Assembly: GCF_008831285.2 (NCBI RefSeq)
Contig: NC_045149.1
Location: forward strand, 3,525,500-3,589,499
Reading direction: 5' to 3'
From: Nymphaea colorata
Lineage: Eukaryota; Streptophyta; Magnoliopsida; Nymphaeales; Nymphaeaceae
Length of the DNA: 64,000 nucleotides
Part shown: positions 9,600 to 20,390 of the stretch, piece after piece
How positions within the stretch are numbered: position 1 is the first letter of the stretch
How the letters are laid out: each line of letters opens with the position of its first letter
Notes under the pieces: model-generated
What the model was told of the DNA's origin: nothing
Database searches by the model: none
Seen by the model: the letters and a program-made list of their open reading frames with translations, nothing else
Made by a program: the position numbers and the translations under genes

Positions 9600-11100
9600 T
9601 AGTTTCAACGCTCTCCATTAAGTTGAAGCATATATATTTATTATGTTCAACTTGTTACAACATTTACAAGTCATTAATGGGAAGAGCTTTATTAAAGACA
9701 TTAACAAATGAAGCCACATAAATGATAGATATTAAACATTGAACGATTATAGATATTAAACCTTGAATGAGATTTTAAATGTAATGATAATCCACTTCAA
9801 TATGTTTTGTTATCTCATGAAACATTGAGTTATTGACATTATAAGTGGCAGCTTCGCTGTCACAATACATCTTCGTATCAAAAGAAACATATTCACTTAA
9901 GTTAGCTAGCATAGGTGTAGTTCCAATCATCTCAAGATTTGTTTGAGCTATTGCTCTATATTTGGATTATGTACGTGATTGAGAAACTATGTTTTGCTTC
10001 TTGATTCTCCAAGGAATGAGGTTGCCTCTTATGAAGATACAAAAGCCAATGATAGATTTTATGTTTTCTATTGACTTCGCGTAGTTTGTATCACTGTAAT
10101 CTTCAATCTTTAGTGTCTCACCCTTCTTGAACAGAAGACCTTTGCATGCGGATGACTCTAAATATTTTACAACTATTGATGCAACATTGGAATGGACTTT
10201 CTTAGCTTTTTCATAAGGTGACTTAGCTTTTCAATTGCAAAGCTAATATCAAGTCTATTCATAGTGGCATAAAGAAGCTTGCTAATGAGTGATTTGTAAG
10301 ACTAGATTGATCATTGTAAAGTTGAAGATGTTGATGCATAAGAAGTGGTAGGCATGGCCCCTAACATACTCGTATCCTATAGCAGACCAATAACATATTT
10401 TTTTGGAAACAAAACTACATATTCCTTGTTATGGACAATCTCAATCACAACAAAGTATTGCAATTGAACAAGATATTTCTTGACAAAATACTTTTGAAGG
10501 AATGCTTTTGTAACCAAAATCTCTTAATCATAATCACCTCTTAGAATCATGCCCACATAGACTACTAGAACAACTATGTTCTTTAAAAAATGGTCCAGTG
10601 GAGATCTCTCAAATTCACACTATGAAACAATTTACATAGGTGGAACTATGTCCAAGGACTTTGCTTGAGTCAATAAATCACATTCTTTAGACAACACATT
10701 TTGCTACACTCTCTTTGACTTTCAAACACTAGAGGTTGCTACTTATAGACAGTCTATTCATTGTCACTATACAAAAAATGCATTTTTTCACATCTAGTTG
10801 ATGCGTAGGCCAATCAGAATGTACAACAACATAGATAATGAGCTGAATAGTTCCTAACTTGTTCATAGAAGAGAACATGTCAAAAAAGTCGACTCCATAA
10901 GTTTGGATATATCACTTACCAACCAAGCAAGCTTTATATCGTTCCATGAAACCATCTAAATGATAGTTAATTGTGAAGACCCATTGGGAGCCGACCACAT
11001 CACAATTAGGAGGAGGGTTAACCAAATCTCACGTGTTACGCTACAATAGGACATCCATCTCATCTTGCTTAGTTTGTCACCATTTATAATCCAATAATGT
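9600..11100 (-). pseudogene. Copia B RT/RNase H remnant
   Basis: Read on the - strand, short pieces match Copia pol: VKYLESSACKGLLFKKGE and DYSDTNYAKSIENIKS around 10170-10050, then GFCIFIRGNLIPWRIKKQN. There is a stop where SSAESEYRA is expected. The frame is lost repeatedly and no piece is long enough to be functional. Confidence 0.75.
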
Positions 11101-11505
11101 TTTTGGATGACTAGTTGGAACGATGACATAGCATGAAAAAACTACTGTAAGTTGTCATCATTGTGACCAATAGATGCAAAATGTGAGATGGAATGCAGGA
11201 TACACTTTCTCTTGCCTTTGCGTAAGGCAATGGGTAAGTCCTGGCATGGACTAAAAACTTATGTATGTAGGGTAAGGGAATAAGGTATACTCACCTGAGT
11301 GGGACTCACACCCTAAGAAAACTCTAGTGGACAATCATGAGTAGGGTCCTATTGACGTATGTAGACCAATGAGGGATCATAGAACCGATTCATATTGGGA
11401 GAAGGGTCAGAAGGAAAGGACTATAATGGGACTAGAGGGATAGGCAAAGGAACCGAACTATGCATCTCAAAAGATGTGGAAGACTAACTAAAGTAGGGTC
11501 AAAAC

Positions 11506-11745
11506 TCAAAGAAAGTGACAACTACATTGATATACTCCTTGTGAGTTAACTAATTGAAGCACTTGTAACTTTTTGAGTTTCGAGGTAACTTTTTTTGTTT
11601 CGAGGATAGTCAATAAATACACAATTGCTTGGGCAACCAGTTTATCATGTTTAGGTCCAAGGATATGTACAAAACACGTACGTCCAAACACTTTAGGTTC
11701 AATGATAAATAGTGGATGATTAGGATACACAAGCTTGATATACAC
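11506..11745 (-). pseudogene. Copia B integrase C-terminal remnant
   Basis: Seventy-nine codons containing VYPNHPLFIIEPKVFGRTCF and VHILGPKHDKLVAQAI, the same motif as at 58830-58930 in Copia alpha (VHPQRPLFSVAPKVFGCTCF). The rest of the frame is unrelated to integrase, so it is a fragment. Confidence 0.8.
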
Positions 11746-12676
11746 TTTGTTGTTAATAGAAGATTATGATAAACGATTGGTCAAAATTAGGAGGAATTCC
11801 TCTGGGTGAATTATGGTTTTTCACCGAGAGGGTGGATCAAAGTGATTGTTGCAAAGGTAGAACTATCTGCTGCAAGTAAACGATTATGTAAGTGTGGTTT
11901 GCCCTCACTAGCAAGCTATGAGTATTGCATCTCAAAAAAAAATATGCAAGTAAACGATTATGTAGCATGAGTTGGCACTCCATTTTGTTGTGAGGTATAT
12001 GGACATGTAAAGAGATGCAATTTTCAAAATAAATGTTTATTGAGACTGATGAAATAAAACTCAAAAGCATTATCAGTGCCGACACACTTGACCACAAAAC
12101 CAAACTAAATTTTTGTTTTAATAATAAAGTTCTTGAGAGTACAAATGACTTCATACTTCTTTTCAATATGAAAACCTAATTGAGTCTAAAACAATCAAGA
12201 ACAAGAAAAAAATACCAAAATTTTGATTAGCTAGCAACCTTGTCAGGCTCTCACATATCAACATGAAGAAGACCAAATATTCTCTGACTCGATGGACTAA
12301 CACTCGAAAGTTAACTACTACGAGTATGCTTGCCAAGTTTACAAGGCTTACACTGAACTAACTTTGGGATTGACAGATGAAGAAGAATGTGGCATAGCTT
12401 TGACCCTGAAAGGCGACTGAGCCTGAGATATCACTTGAAGAAGGTAGACACTGATGAAGAAGAAGACACTGCAAAACCCACTGGATCTGACAGGATGTAG
12501 AGTCCTCCTTGCTCATTGCGTCCACCGATCGACATTCAAGTTTCTAAGTCTTGAAATGAGTTCGTAAAAATAACTTGACACTATAAATCACTAGTTAGCT
12601 ATTTGATAGATAATAAAATTAGTAAGAAAATCAGGAGTATATAAAAGATGTGGAACAATTATAGATTGCGAGAGCT

Positions 12677-12901
12677 TTACATCTCCATAACCCAGAATAG
12701 GAGACAATCTATCACATGAAAACTTAACATAAGGTAACATGGACGAGAAAATATATGTAATGAGGCAAAAAGATTAGGTCTAATGCAAAAATGTCTCGAT
12801 GCTCCTGAGTCAACAAGCCAAGTAATACCTAAGTGAAGCATGGATGTACCTACCGAGGGAGCTCTATCAATCATAGCTAGGCATGGATGTACGACCTCCA
12901 C
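12677..12901 (-). pseudogene. Copia B protease remnant
   Basis: Contains ITWLVDSGASRHFC, the Copia aspartic protease active site, followed by decayed sequence. It is positioned between integrase and gag remnants, as expected for Copia. Confidence 0.8.
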
Positions 12902-12929
12902 TCATTGCTAGGGCTGCAGCAGGTACCTC

Positions 12930-13415
12930 ACTGGCTGGTTGGGATAGTATATTTGCTAGACGACTAACTCGACTATATGCTTCAGAAAGGTCAAAAATTT
13001 CATCCCTAGTGAGCATTTACTACTGCATACTCCGGTGACCCGCTAGAAACTTAGCAACCATGGTAAGTGCAAAATGTGACTTATAAGAACTATTTGCAAG
13101 ATCACAAAAAAAAAAAATCAGCCTCTCATAGGTTGTTTTTGTATAGGCAAAATATTGGGATAAATCTTGATCTCCCAACTGTAGCTTGCACAACTATTTT
13201 TCAACTTGAAGTATTTTACTAACATTTGTTTTGATGGTATATGTCTTCTTCAGAAATTCATACATGTCTTTTTCCGATCTCCATTGACCAACATCATAAA
13301 TGACTTAGACTAGATTCCATAATTTGCCTACTCAATTTGACCCTAGATCTATATGAGAAAGGCCTCATAATCCCTTTATATTGATTTCCACATCAAGCTT
13401 GTTGTTTTCAGCCAT
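12930..13415 (-). pseudogene. Copia B gag remnant
   Basis: The segment next to the protease remnant reads as gag on the - strand: start MAENNKLDVEINIKG near 13413, then short pieces such as QLWEIKIYPNILP and LVFSGLAKVS in several frames. Broken throughout. Confidence 0.6.
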
Positions 13416-13435
13416 AATGAAGCACAATAGGAAAC

Positions 13436-13767
13436 TGTATCACGAAGAAAAAAACATCAAAACATTTCACGGCAGATTGATCACACCAATAGGCAGATTT
13501 ACGTGGTTCGGCTGATGGTAGCCTACATCCACGAACAAAGAGAGGTCGATCTTCCTTGCATTAATTTGAACTACAATCAGTCTTCATATTTATACATTGG
13601 AGGCTAAGGCATAAACATTAGTTGCCTAAATGAGAAGGGAACGTTAGTTCAACGTTCTAAATGAGGAGGACGTTGGTTCAACGTTCACAATTAATTTGAA
13701 CACCTTCCTTATTCATTTGATCAATGAATAAGGTAATCGACCTCTTCAACGTCTCTTTATTTTATCA
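13436..13767 (-). repeat. 3' LTR of Copia C
   Basis: A 332-bp LTR: TGATAAAATA at the element-sense start, CGTGATACA at the end. The stop codon TGA of pol is the first three bases of the LTR. Internal motifs such as AACGTTGAAC and AACGTTCA recur. Confidence 0.8.
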
Positions 13768-15976
13768 CTCCCCCTCAAGTGGGGAGTAGATGTTATGAGA
13801 TCCCCACTTGTCAATTGCAAGTTGAAGTTTTGCTTTAGTGACACCTTTAGTTAATGCATCAGCAACTTGCTCAACTCCATTGATATGAAGCGTTTTGACT
13901 TCTCCGGATTCAATCTTTTCTCTGACATAGTGACAATCGATTTCAATGTGCTTCGTCCTTTCATGAAAGACTGGATTTGTGAAAATATATATGGCAGCTT
14001 GATTGTCGCAGAACATGTGCATGAGCTTTGAAACTTCGAGATTCAGTTCTTCAAGCACATTCTTGGTCCAAATGAGTTTGCTGGTTCCTACTGCCATAGC
14101 GCGATATTCTGCTTCCGCACTGGATCTAGCTACTATTTTTTGTTTCTTGCATTTCCAAGCTACTATATTTCCACCAACAAAGAGACAGTATCATGTAGTT
14201 GATTTCTTGTCACTAATATCTCCCGCCCAGTCTGCATCAGTAAATCCTACTATACCTAAGTTGTTATTCCTTTTGTACCAAAGTCCTTGTCCTGGAGAGC
14301 CTTTGATGTATCAAAGAATGCGATCAGCAGCCTTCATGTGTGATTCTCTTGGGCTTTGCATATACCTGCTAATCACATTACACAGCAAAAGAAATGTCAG
14401 GTCTAGTGACAGACAAATAAATAAGTTTACCAACTAGACGTTGAAATACTTCCCTGTTAACCTCTGGTTCATCCTCACATGGTCCCAATTTGAGGTTTGC
14501 TTCGAACGGAGTGTCGGCTGGTCGTGCTTCCATTTTCCCAGTCTCATTTAATATGTCTAGTGCATATTTTCTTTGATAGAGAAAGATGTCTTTGTGTGAT
14601 TGAGTTATCTCAATTCCAAGAAAATACTTGAGTTTTTCAAGATCTTTTATATCAAATGTGGTTCTCAAGTAGTGTTTGAGATTGAGTATACTTTCAACAT
14701 CATCACCTGTCATGATTATATCATCTACATAAACTAACACAACAGTGGTAGTTCTTCATGTTTTTTTATGAAAAGCGTGTTGTCAGAATGACATTTGCGA
14801 TATCCAAAGCTGTCTAGTGCCTTACTTAATTTTGAGTACCAAGCTCTAGGGGATTTCTTCAGACCATAGATAGCTTTGTTGAGCTTGCATACATAGTTCT
14901 TACCTTCATCTGGATGCCCTGGAGGTAGTGCCATGTAGATTTCTTCACTAAGTTCACCTTGCAAAAAGGCATTTTTCACGTCTAATTGGTGAAGCCCCCA
15001 GTTCAAGTTACAGGCCATCGATAATAGAATTTTCAAGGTGTTCATTTTAGTCACGGGTGCAAAAGTTTCGTCATAATCAAGACCCTTTGTTTGAGTAAAC
15101 TCCTTAGCTACTAGACGAGCTTTGTATCTTTCTAGTGAGCCGTTAACTCTTGTATTTGACTCTATAGTTCCATTTACATCCAACTACGCTTGAATTTTTG
15201 GGTTTTGTAACAACCTGCCATGTGTTGTTGCGCTTCAGGGCCTCCAATTCTTCATTCATAGCCTTTCTCCAATTTGAGTCTTTCTTAGCCTCTTGAAAAG
15301 TTTGAGGCTCATGAATTTTATCAAGACTCTTAATGAAGTTACCATGTTTGGTAGAGATCTGATTGTAAGAGACAAAATTACTAATGGGATAACGACTGAA
15401 GGAGCTAGTCTCATAATCAGCCAGATGAGAGGGCACTCTTCGAATTCTCTCAGATCTTCTAAGACGCCCGTTAGTTGGTTCATCATTTTCAGTAGAGGTA
15501 GTAGGTTCTCGATTTTCGGTGGTACTTTCAATTTCTAAATGAGTCTCTTTAGTGACCTGCTCATCAATAATGGAAAAAAATAAATCATCAAAATCATGCA
15601 AGTTAGGGGATTTAGACTCCCCCTGACCTCTACCACTATCATTTTCTCCAAAATATAAAAATTTTTCATTGAATTGAACATCACGCGAAATGTAAGTTTT
15701 CTTAGAGTTAGGATCAAAACATACATACCCCTTGTTTTGAGAGTTGTAACCGACAAAGACGCAATGACTTAATTTGTCTCTTTTTGCATGATGTAGCCAC
15801 ACATGAACCACACAACCAAACACATGCAAGTGATCAAGCTTCGGTTCTTGCCCTGTAAGCTTTCCAATTGGACTGGCATATTTAAGGTGCTTACTAGGAG
15901 TTCTATTAATTACATAGCATGCAGTAGAAATAGCATATTTCCAATAATTTATGGGCATATTCATTTGGAATAACAA
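13765..15976 (-). pseudogene. Copia C pol (integrase C-terminus, RT, RNase H), two frameshifts
   Basis: From the 5' side: the integrase C-terminal part (15976-about 15600: CYVINRTPSKHLKYASPIGK, HVFGCVVHVW, CVFVGYNSQNKGYVCF), a charged linker, then RT starting with MNEELEALKRNNTWQVV. Frame shifts near 15150 into [20 protein letters not shown] and [12 protein letters not shown], and near 14740 into [11 protein letters not shown]. RNase H follows with FCDNQAAIYIF and HYVREKIESGEVKT, and ends at 13765. The catalytic motifs of RT are preserved. Fewer lesions than in element B suggest a younger insertion. Confidence 0.88.
13768..13779 (-). other. Copia C polypurine tract
   Basis: CTTGAGGGGGAG on the - strand immediately before the LTR. 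It also encodes the last codons of pol. Confidence 0.8.
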
Positions 15977-15985
15977 GCTCCTAGT

Positions 15986-16712
15986 TAATCAACGCACTGG
16001 CTTTATGACACTGACGAGTAATATGTGGTAAGTTGTACAGGGCTAACTGTGATGACATGATGATTGGCAGAAGGCCAATGTGGATCCTAGCTGTGTTGAT
16101 TATGAGACCAGGTGTTGAGCTAATGCAAATCAAGATAACTTACTGGCTAGGCTATTGATGTTTATTCCTATGTAGTGTAGAAGTGGGTTGGTATTCATTT
16201 GTCTGACACATTGTCATTTTAGTATAGCTAGTTGTGTATTCTAGTTTTGTGGCACGTTATGGTGTGGATGTGATTACATGTAAAAATTTTCAATCTTACA
16301 TGAAAACCATATAAATAAAACTTGTTACCTAGACTCGCCTTCATTCCTTATTGGCAGATTCTGAGAGACGGGACCCGACCTGTTGGTATGAGGCCTAACT
16401 ATTCCTCAGGCATCTAACAGGGTTAATTAGACCAAGGATTAGACTAAAATGTTTCATGTCTTGAATTCAAATGTTGTCCAAATCCTAAGAAAGTAAGCAT
16501 ACCTTAATTTTGAAATCATGCATATTTTAAAATCTAAGTAAATCTCAAAAATAGAGTGATGAACAAGATTAAATTAATCTAAAGTTTGTTCATACTTGGA
16601 TAATCATATATCAATGAAAATTGATGTCCTAAATCTAATATGAAGCATTGCAAAACTAGGTCATATAGACTTGGAGTCTAGTCGCTATTGGGATGTGAGT
16701 GTAGGACATAGA
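15986..16712. other. Intergenic, nothing recognised
   Basis: AT-rich sequence between truncated Copia C and the tandem duplication at 16713. No coding similarity or element ends were recognised. Confidence 0.5.
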
Positions 16713-17067
16713 CTAATAGAAAAATCTAGATCTGAATCCAAAAATTGAAATAATGATATGAGCAATTTATAAAATTCTTGTTATAAGTTTAAATGAGAGA
16801 TTTCAAAGAAATCCAAACATCATATCATGTCAATAGAACTTTTGGTACAAAAAACAAGGTTAAAAATCCACTAGGTTTGATCATGTATGTTCTAATAGAG
16901 AAATCTAGATCTGAATCCAAAAATTGAAATAATGATATGAGCAATTTTAAAATTCTTGTTATAAGTTTAAATGAGAGGTTTCATAGAAATCCAAACATCA
17001 TATCATGTCAATAGAACTTTTGGTACAAAAATCAAGATTAAAAATCCACTAGGTTTGATCTTGTATT
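16713..17067. repeat. Tandem duplication, 179-bp unit
   Basis: Two adjacent copies, 16713-16891 and 16892-about 17067, both starting CTAATAGA and both containing AATCTAGATCTGAATCC and AAATCCACTAGGTTTGATC. They differ at only a few positions and one short indel. Confidence 0.9.
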
Positions 17068-17079
17068 CATAATTAGACA

Positions 17080-17480
17080 TTTTAAAACCCTAATTCTAAA
17101 AAAATAGATCCAAATCTGATGATTACGAGTTTAAAATCTTGTGTTTTTAAGATTTATAATCCAAAATTCATGGTGTAAAATGTGGTCCAAAATCCAAAAC
17201 TTGAGATCTCATATCCGAAAGTTGAAATTCAATATCCAAAATATAGGGTTTGAAATCTAAAAACTGATATCCAAAATCCATAATCTAATACCCATAATCT
17301 GAGGTTTAGTATCTAAAACCCATTATGTGAAATCTTATCCAAGATTCAAACTCTGAAGTCCAAGATCCAAATCTAAGATTTAAGATCAGATCAATAATTC
17401 AAGATCCATAATCCAAAATTCATTATTCAATATTTGGAATCCAAATTTAAGTATACTAAAAATTGAGCTTAAGATCTAGG
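17080..17480. repeat. Degenerate AATCC-rich tract
   Basis: Many loose repeats of words such as AATCCAAAATC, ATCCAAGAT and AATCTAAG over about 400 bp. It looks like an eroded minisatellite. Similar words in reverse orientation (GATTTGGAT, TTGGATC) are dense at about 23840-24190. Confidence 0.6.
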
Positions 17481-19630
17481 TTTAGATCAACATGAGGTTT
17501 ATGATTTTAATCCAACATTTCAAATCGTGATCCAAGATCTAAATGACCTAGGGGTAAGTTGGTCAAAATGAATGGGTTCAATCTTGCCTACACTTGGTTT
17601 AACTTACTTGGGATGGGTTTGACTATGACAGGTAAGTTTGGCCTTAGTCAAACCATGTGATATATGATATATATTTCATTCATGTAATATGAATGAGTGT
17701 TAAAAGGGGTTTGACTAGATTTAGGTTATAGGACTAAGTTCGTACATAGTAGGTTCTAAGGCCAAATTAGGTCTTAGAAAATTAAGCTAGGTTTAGATTT
17801 CATGCCTGCACAGTCTTAAAAAATTATTTAAAGAAGTTTATTTCTAAAAATATTTTAGAAATCTATTATTTTGAAATGATTCTTGTACGAGTAACAATCT
17901 AGATTCAGGTTTTCACATGCTTGGGAAGATGCACATAGGGTATGCTATTAGGCTGACCTATTTTGAGTACCTAATTGAAATTTTACAAAGTTTTTGGGCT
18001 TCCTAAAAAATAGCTCAAAGTGATGATAGTGCCAAAGGGGAGGGAGGAAGCTAGTTTATAGGAGAGATAAGGGACAAACCCCTTTGGGATTTTCTATCTA
18101 GGACTAAAGTTTTGGCACTCTCTCTCCTCTTCAACACTCCAAACCATAGGTTAAAAATATATTTTCAATTGTATTTCGATCGCTATGATCTTGTCTAGAC
18201 TTCAAATATAATTTTGTAAAAAGCCACAAATGCACGGAGAAGTGTTGATCAATTATTGATAAGGTGTTCAGGTTGACATTGAAAGTGGAGAAAGAACAAA
18301 GCAAGAATATTTAGAGAAGAAAACACACTTTTAAATATTGTTCTAAAACCTTGATATAAATCAGAAAATGTTCGTCCAGACCACATACAAATACCAATTG
18401 TCTATGCCAGAGTGCTCAACAAAGAATTCTACACATTTTAAATTTTTATATGTGAATTGACATTAAGCCTAGAGTGAGAAAATCATGATACATTTTTGAG
18501 AAATAATGCGTCAAACTCACATTTGGATCCTAAATTTGGTATGACGTTGAGACCCAAAAGCAAGTCCAGATCCAAAACAAATTCTAGAAGATATATCTAG
18601 ATATGGTATTAAAATTCGGATTGTGATTTGATATCCAGGATATGAAATAGGAATAATGGATCGGAATTTATATAAAGATGGATCACTTATCAAAGACTTG
18701 GTTATGAAATCCAAACAAGTAAATGAGACTTGAACATATGATCTCGATCAGAAATATGAAATGGATATATGAAAATAACATTGACTTGGACCTGTCTCAA
18801 GATGGGTTAGGTGGGTTCAAGATGCATGTCATAGACTAGACCTGGGTCATGTTCAGTTTTTCAAAAAACTAGGTTTAGACCTAGGCTGGGTGTCGAGTCA
18901 GTCTAGGTGCTAGCTTTGGAAAATTCAGTTTAGTGTGAAATTGAGGTAGACCGGACCTCAATTCATGCCTATCATATCCATGAAATTGAGTGAAAATCTA
19001 ACTTATATTCATGTAGTTCCTAAGTTAAATTTTTATGCAAAAATGTTCATAATTGCAAATAACCAAAATACCCTTGTGTGCGATTTGGGCTGAAATGGGT
19101 TCAAATAAGCGGATTGACTTGAACTAAGGTTCCAAAATCTAAGAAAATCACAAACCAAGATATATGTAACCTATCCTATATTTATACAAAAAAAATATAG
19201 ATAAAAAAGGAAATGACTATTTTGCTCCTATCTGTATTTTTGGAGCTTTGGATAAATTTTCTTGATACGACTGAACCAGCCTCTGGCTAGGATCCTAATA
19301 GGCTATAGTTAAAAACTTGCTAAAAATTCCTCCCTGATTGCTTTAAAAATTAAAAAAGAAATTTTTACAAGTCACATGTTGCACATTTATAAAAGAAAAA
19401 TAGGGAAAGCCATAAAAAAATGATTTTTATTATAATTTTCACATGTGAAACTAGAAAGGCTTGGAAAAGCTACTTAGCAACAAGGACATGCTGAAAGATC
19501 ATAAAAATTCACTTTACTTTTACAAAATTAAGCTTGACAACATTTTTCAGAGTGTAGCAAGTACTAAGAATGAGCTCTGCGGCTTTCGGAACTGATTTGA
19601 AATCAAACAAATAAGATTGAACTCAAACCA
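17481..19630. other. Intergenic, nothing recognised
   Basis: AT-rich, no coding similarity that I recognise. It may be old retrotransposon UTR or LTR sequence, but I found no paired ends. Confidence 0.45.
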
Positions 19631-19634
19631 AACT

Positions 19635-20390
19635 AAAAAGTATTGATTTACTCATGATAAACATTGTCCCAACTCAGTTTCAGCTCACTCTATAAGATTG
19701 AGCTCAAATTCAGCTCAAACCCTTGAAAATGGGAAAGCGAAAGTATTTGATTGATTGATACGAGTTGATTTTCTGTTACGATGGATCGAAGAAACAATAG
19801 CTGGTCCAATAGCTACTTCGGCGGCTGCAATAGCGACTATCAAATAAATCAGAAAATGTTATGAGATTCATATTAACAGCATTCAGTATAAGTTCAAGAC
19901 ACATAAGTGCTCTGACCATGTTTTGACTTGTGATCAATGCATAGATACCAATAGAAAATAAATAGGCACTCAAAACAAGTACATGCTCGAGCATCATTGA
20001 CCAACTCCTCGTCAATCTCGATTCATTTCAATATAAACAACAATTCAATTGATTCGATTAATTAAATGAGAAGAACTGAATTTAACTCAAATAGAGCTGA
20101 ATAAACTCAAACTAAACTAAATGAAGTTTGATTTATACATGATAAGCATGGCCCTACCTTAGTTTTAGCTTACTTTTTCGAATTGAGATCAAATTCAACT
20201 CAACCCTTGAAAATAGGAGTGAAAAAACAATCAAAACTGAATTAAACTCAAACTGGAAGAAATGAACTCAAACCAAACTAAAAAAGCTTGATTTATATAT
20301 GATAAAATATGGTCCTAGCTTGAATTTATCACACTCTTCCAAGTTGACCTCAAATTCAGCTCAAAACCCTTAAAACAAGACAGAAAAAGA
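19635..20390. repeat. Three diverged tandem units split by a plastid insert
   Basis: Units at about 19635-19735, 20090-20215 and 20265-20385 share the order ACTCAAACCAAACTAAA, TTGATTTA...ATGATAA, a CTCA-rich segment with TCAAATTCAGCTCAA, then CCCTTGAAAA. The plastid-derived ndhE segment lies between the first and second units. Confidence 0.7.
19748..20060 (-). pseudogene. ndhE: Nuclear plastid DNA insert: ndhE fragment
   Basis: On the - strand, from about 19997 down, the sequence encodes plastid NADH dehydrogenase subunit 4[21 protein letters not shown], then [20 protein letters not shown], then FSDLFDSR. After DSR about 13 codons are missing and the frame shifts; the C-terminal part is then readable in another frame ([17 protein letters not shown], then [12 protein letters not shown]). 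Both the N- and C-terminal ends are present, plus some bases upstream of the start. NdhE is normally about 101 residues, encoded in the plastid as part of the thylakoid NDH complex; this nuclear copy cannot make it. Confidence 0.9.

Larger units (their letters stand above)
9417..13435 (-). mobile_element. Old Ty1/copia element B, heavily decayed
   Basis: A - strand Copia remnant starting with a 3' LTR (9417-9590), then RNase H and RT (about 9600-11100), integrase (about 11480-12600), protease (about 12800) and gag (about 13415-12930). Every domain is broken by stops and indels. The gag start (MAENNKLDVEINIKG at about 13413) is next to the LTR of element C, so the 5' leader, PBS and 5' LTR of B are missing. 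It lies only about 240 bp beyond the ABCF3 stop. Confidence 0.8.
13436..15985 (-). mobile_element. Ty1/copia element C, 5'-truncated
   Basis: A - strand element with a 332-bp 3' LTR (13436-13767), a polypurine tract (13768-13779) and pol from the end of RNase H back to mid-integrase (15976). Upstream of RSLLFQMNMP the match stops near 15985; gag, protease, the integrase N-terminus and the 5' LTR are absent. Its LTR end touches the gag leader of element B, which suggests C inserted into B and a deletion later removed the 5' parts of both. Confidence 0.85.

Noticed and set aside
19776-20015. A functional nuclear NADH dehydrogenase subunit gene
   Set aside because: The protein is plastid NdhE, frameshifted by a deletion and without transit peptide; it is an inserted plastid fragment.
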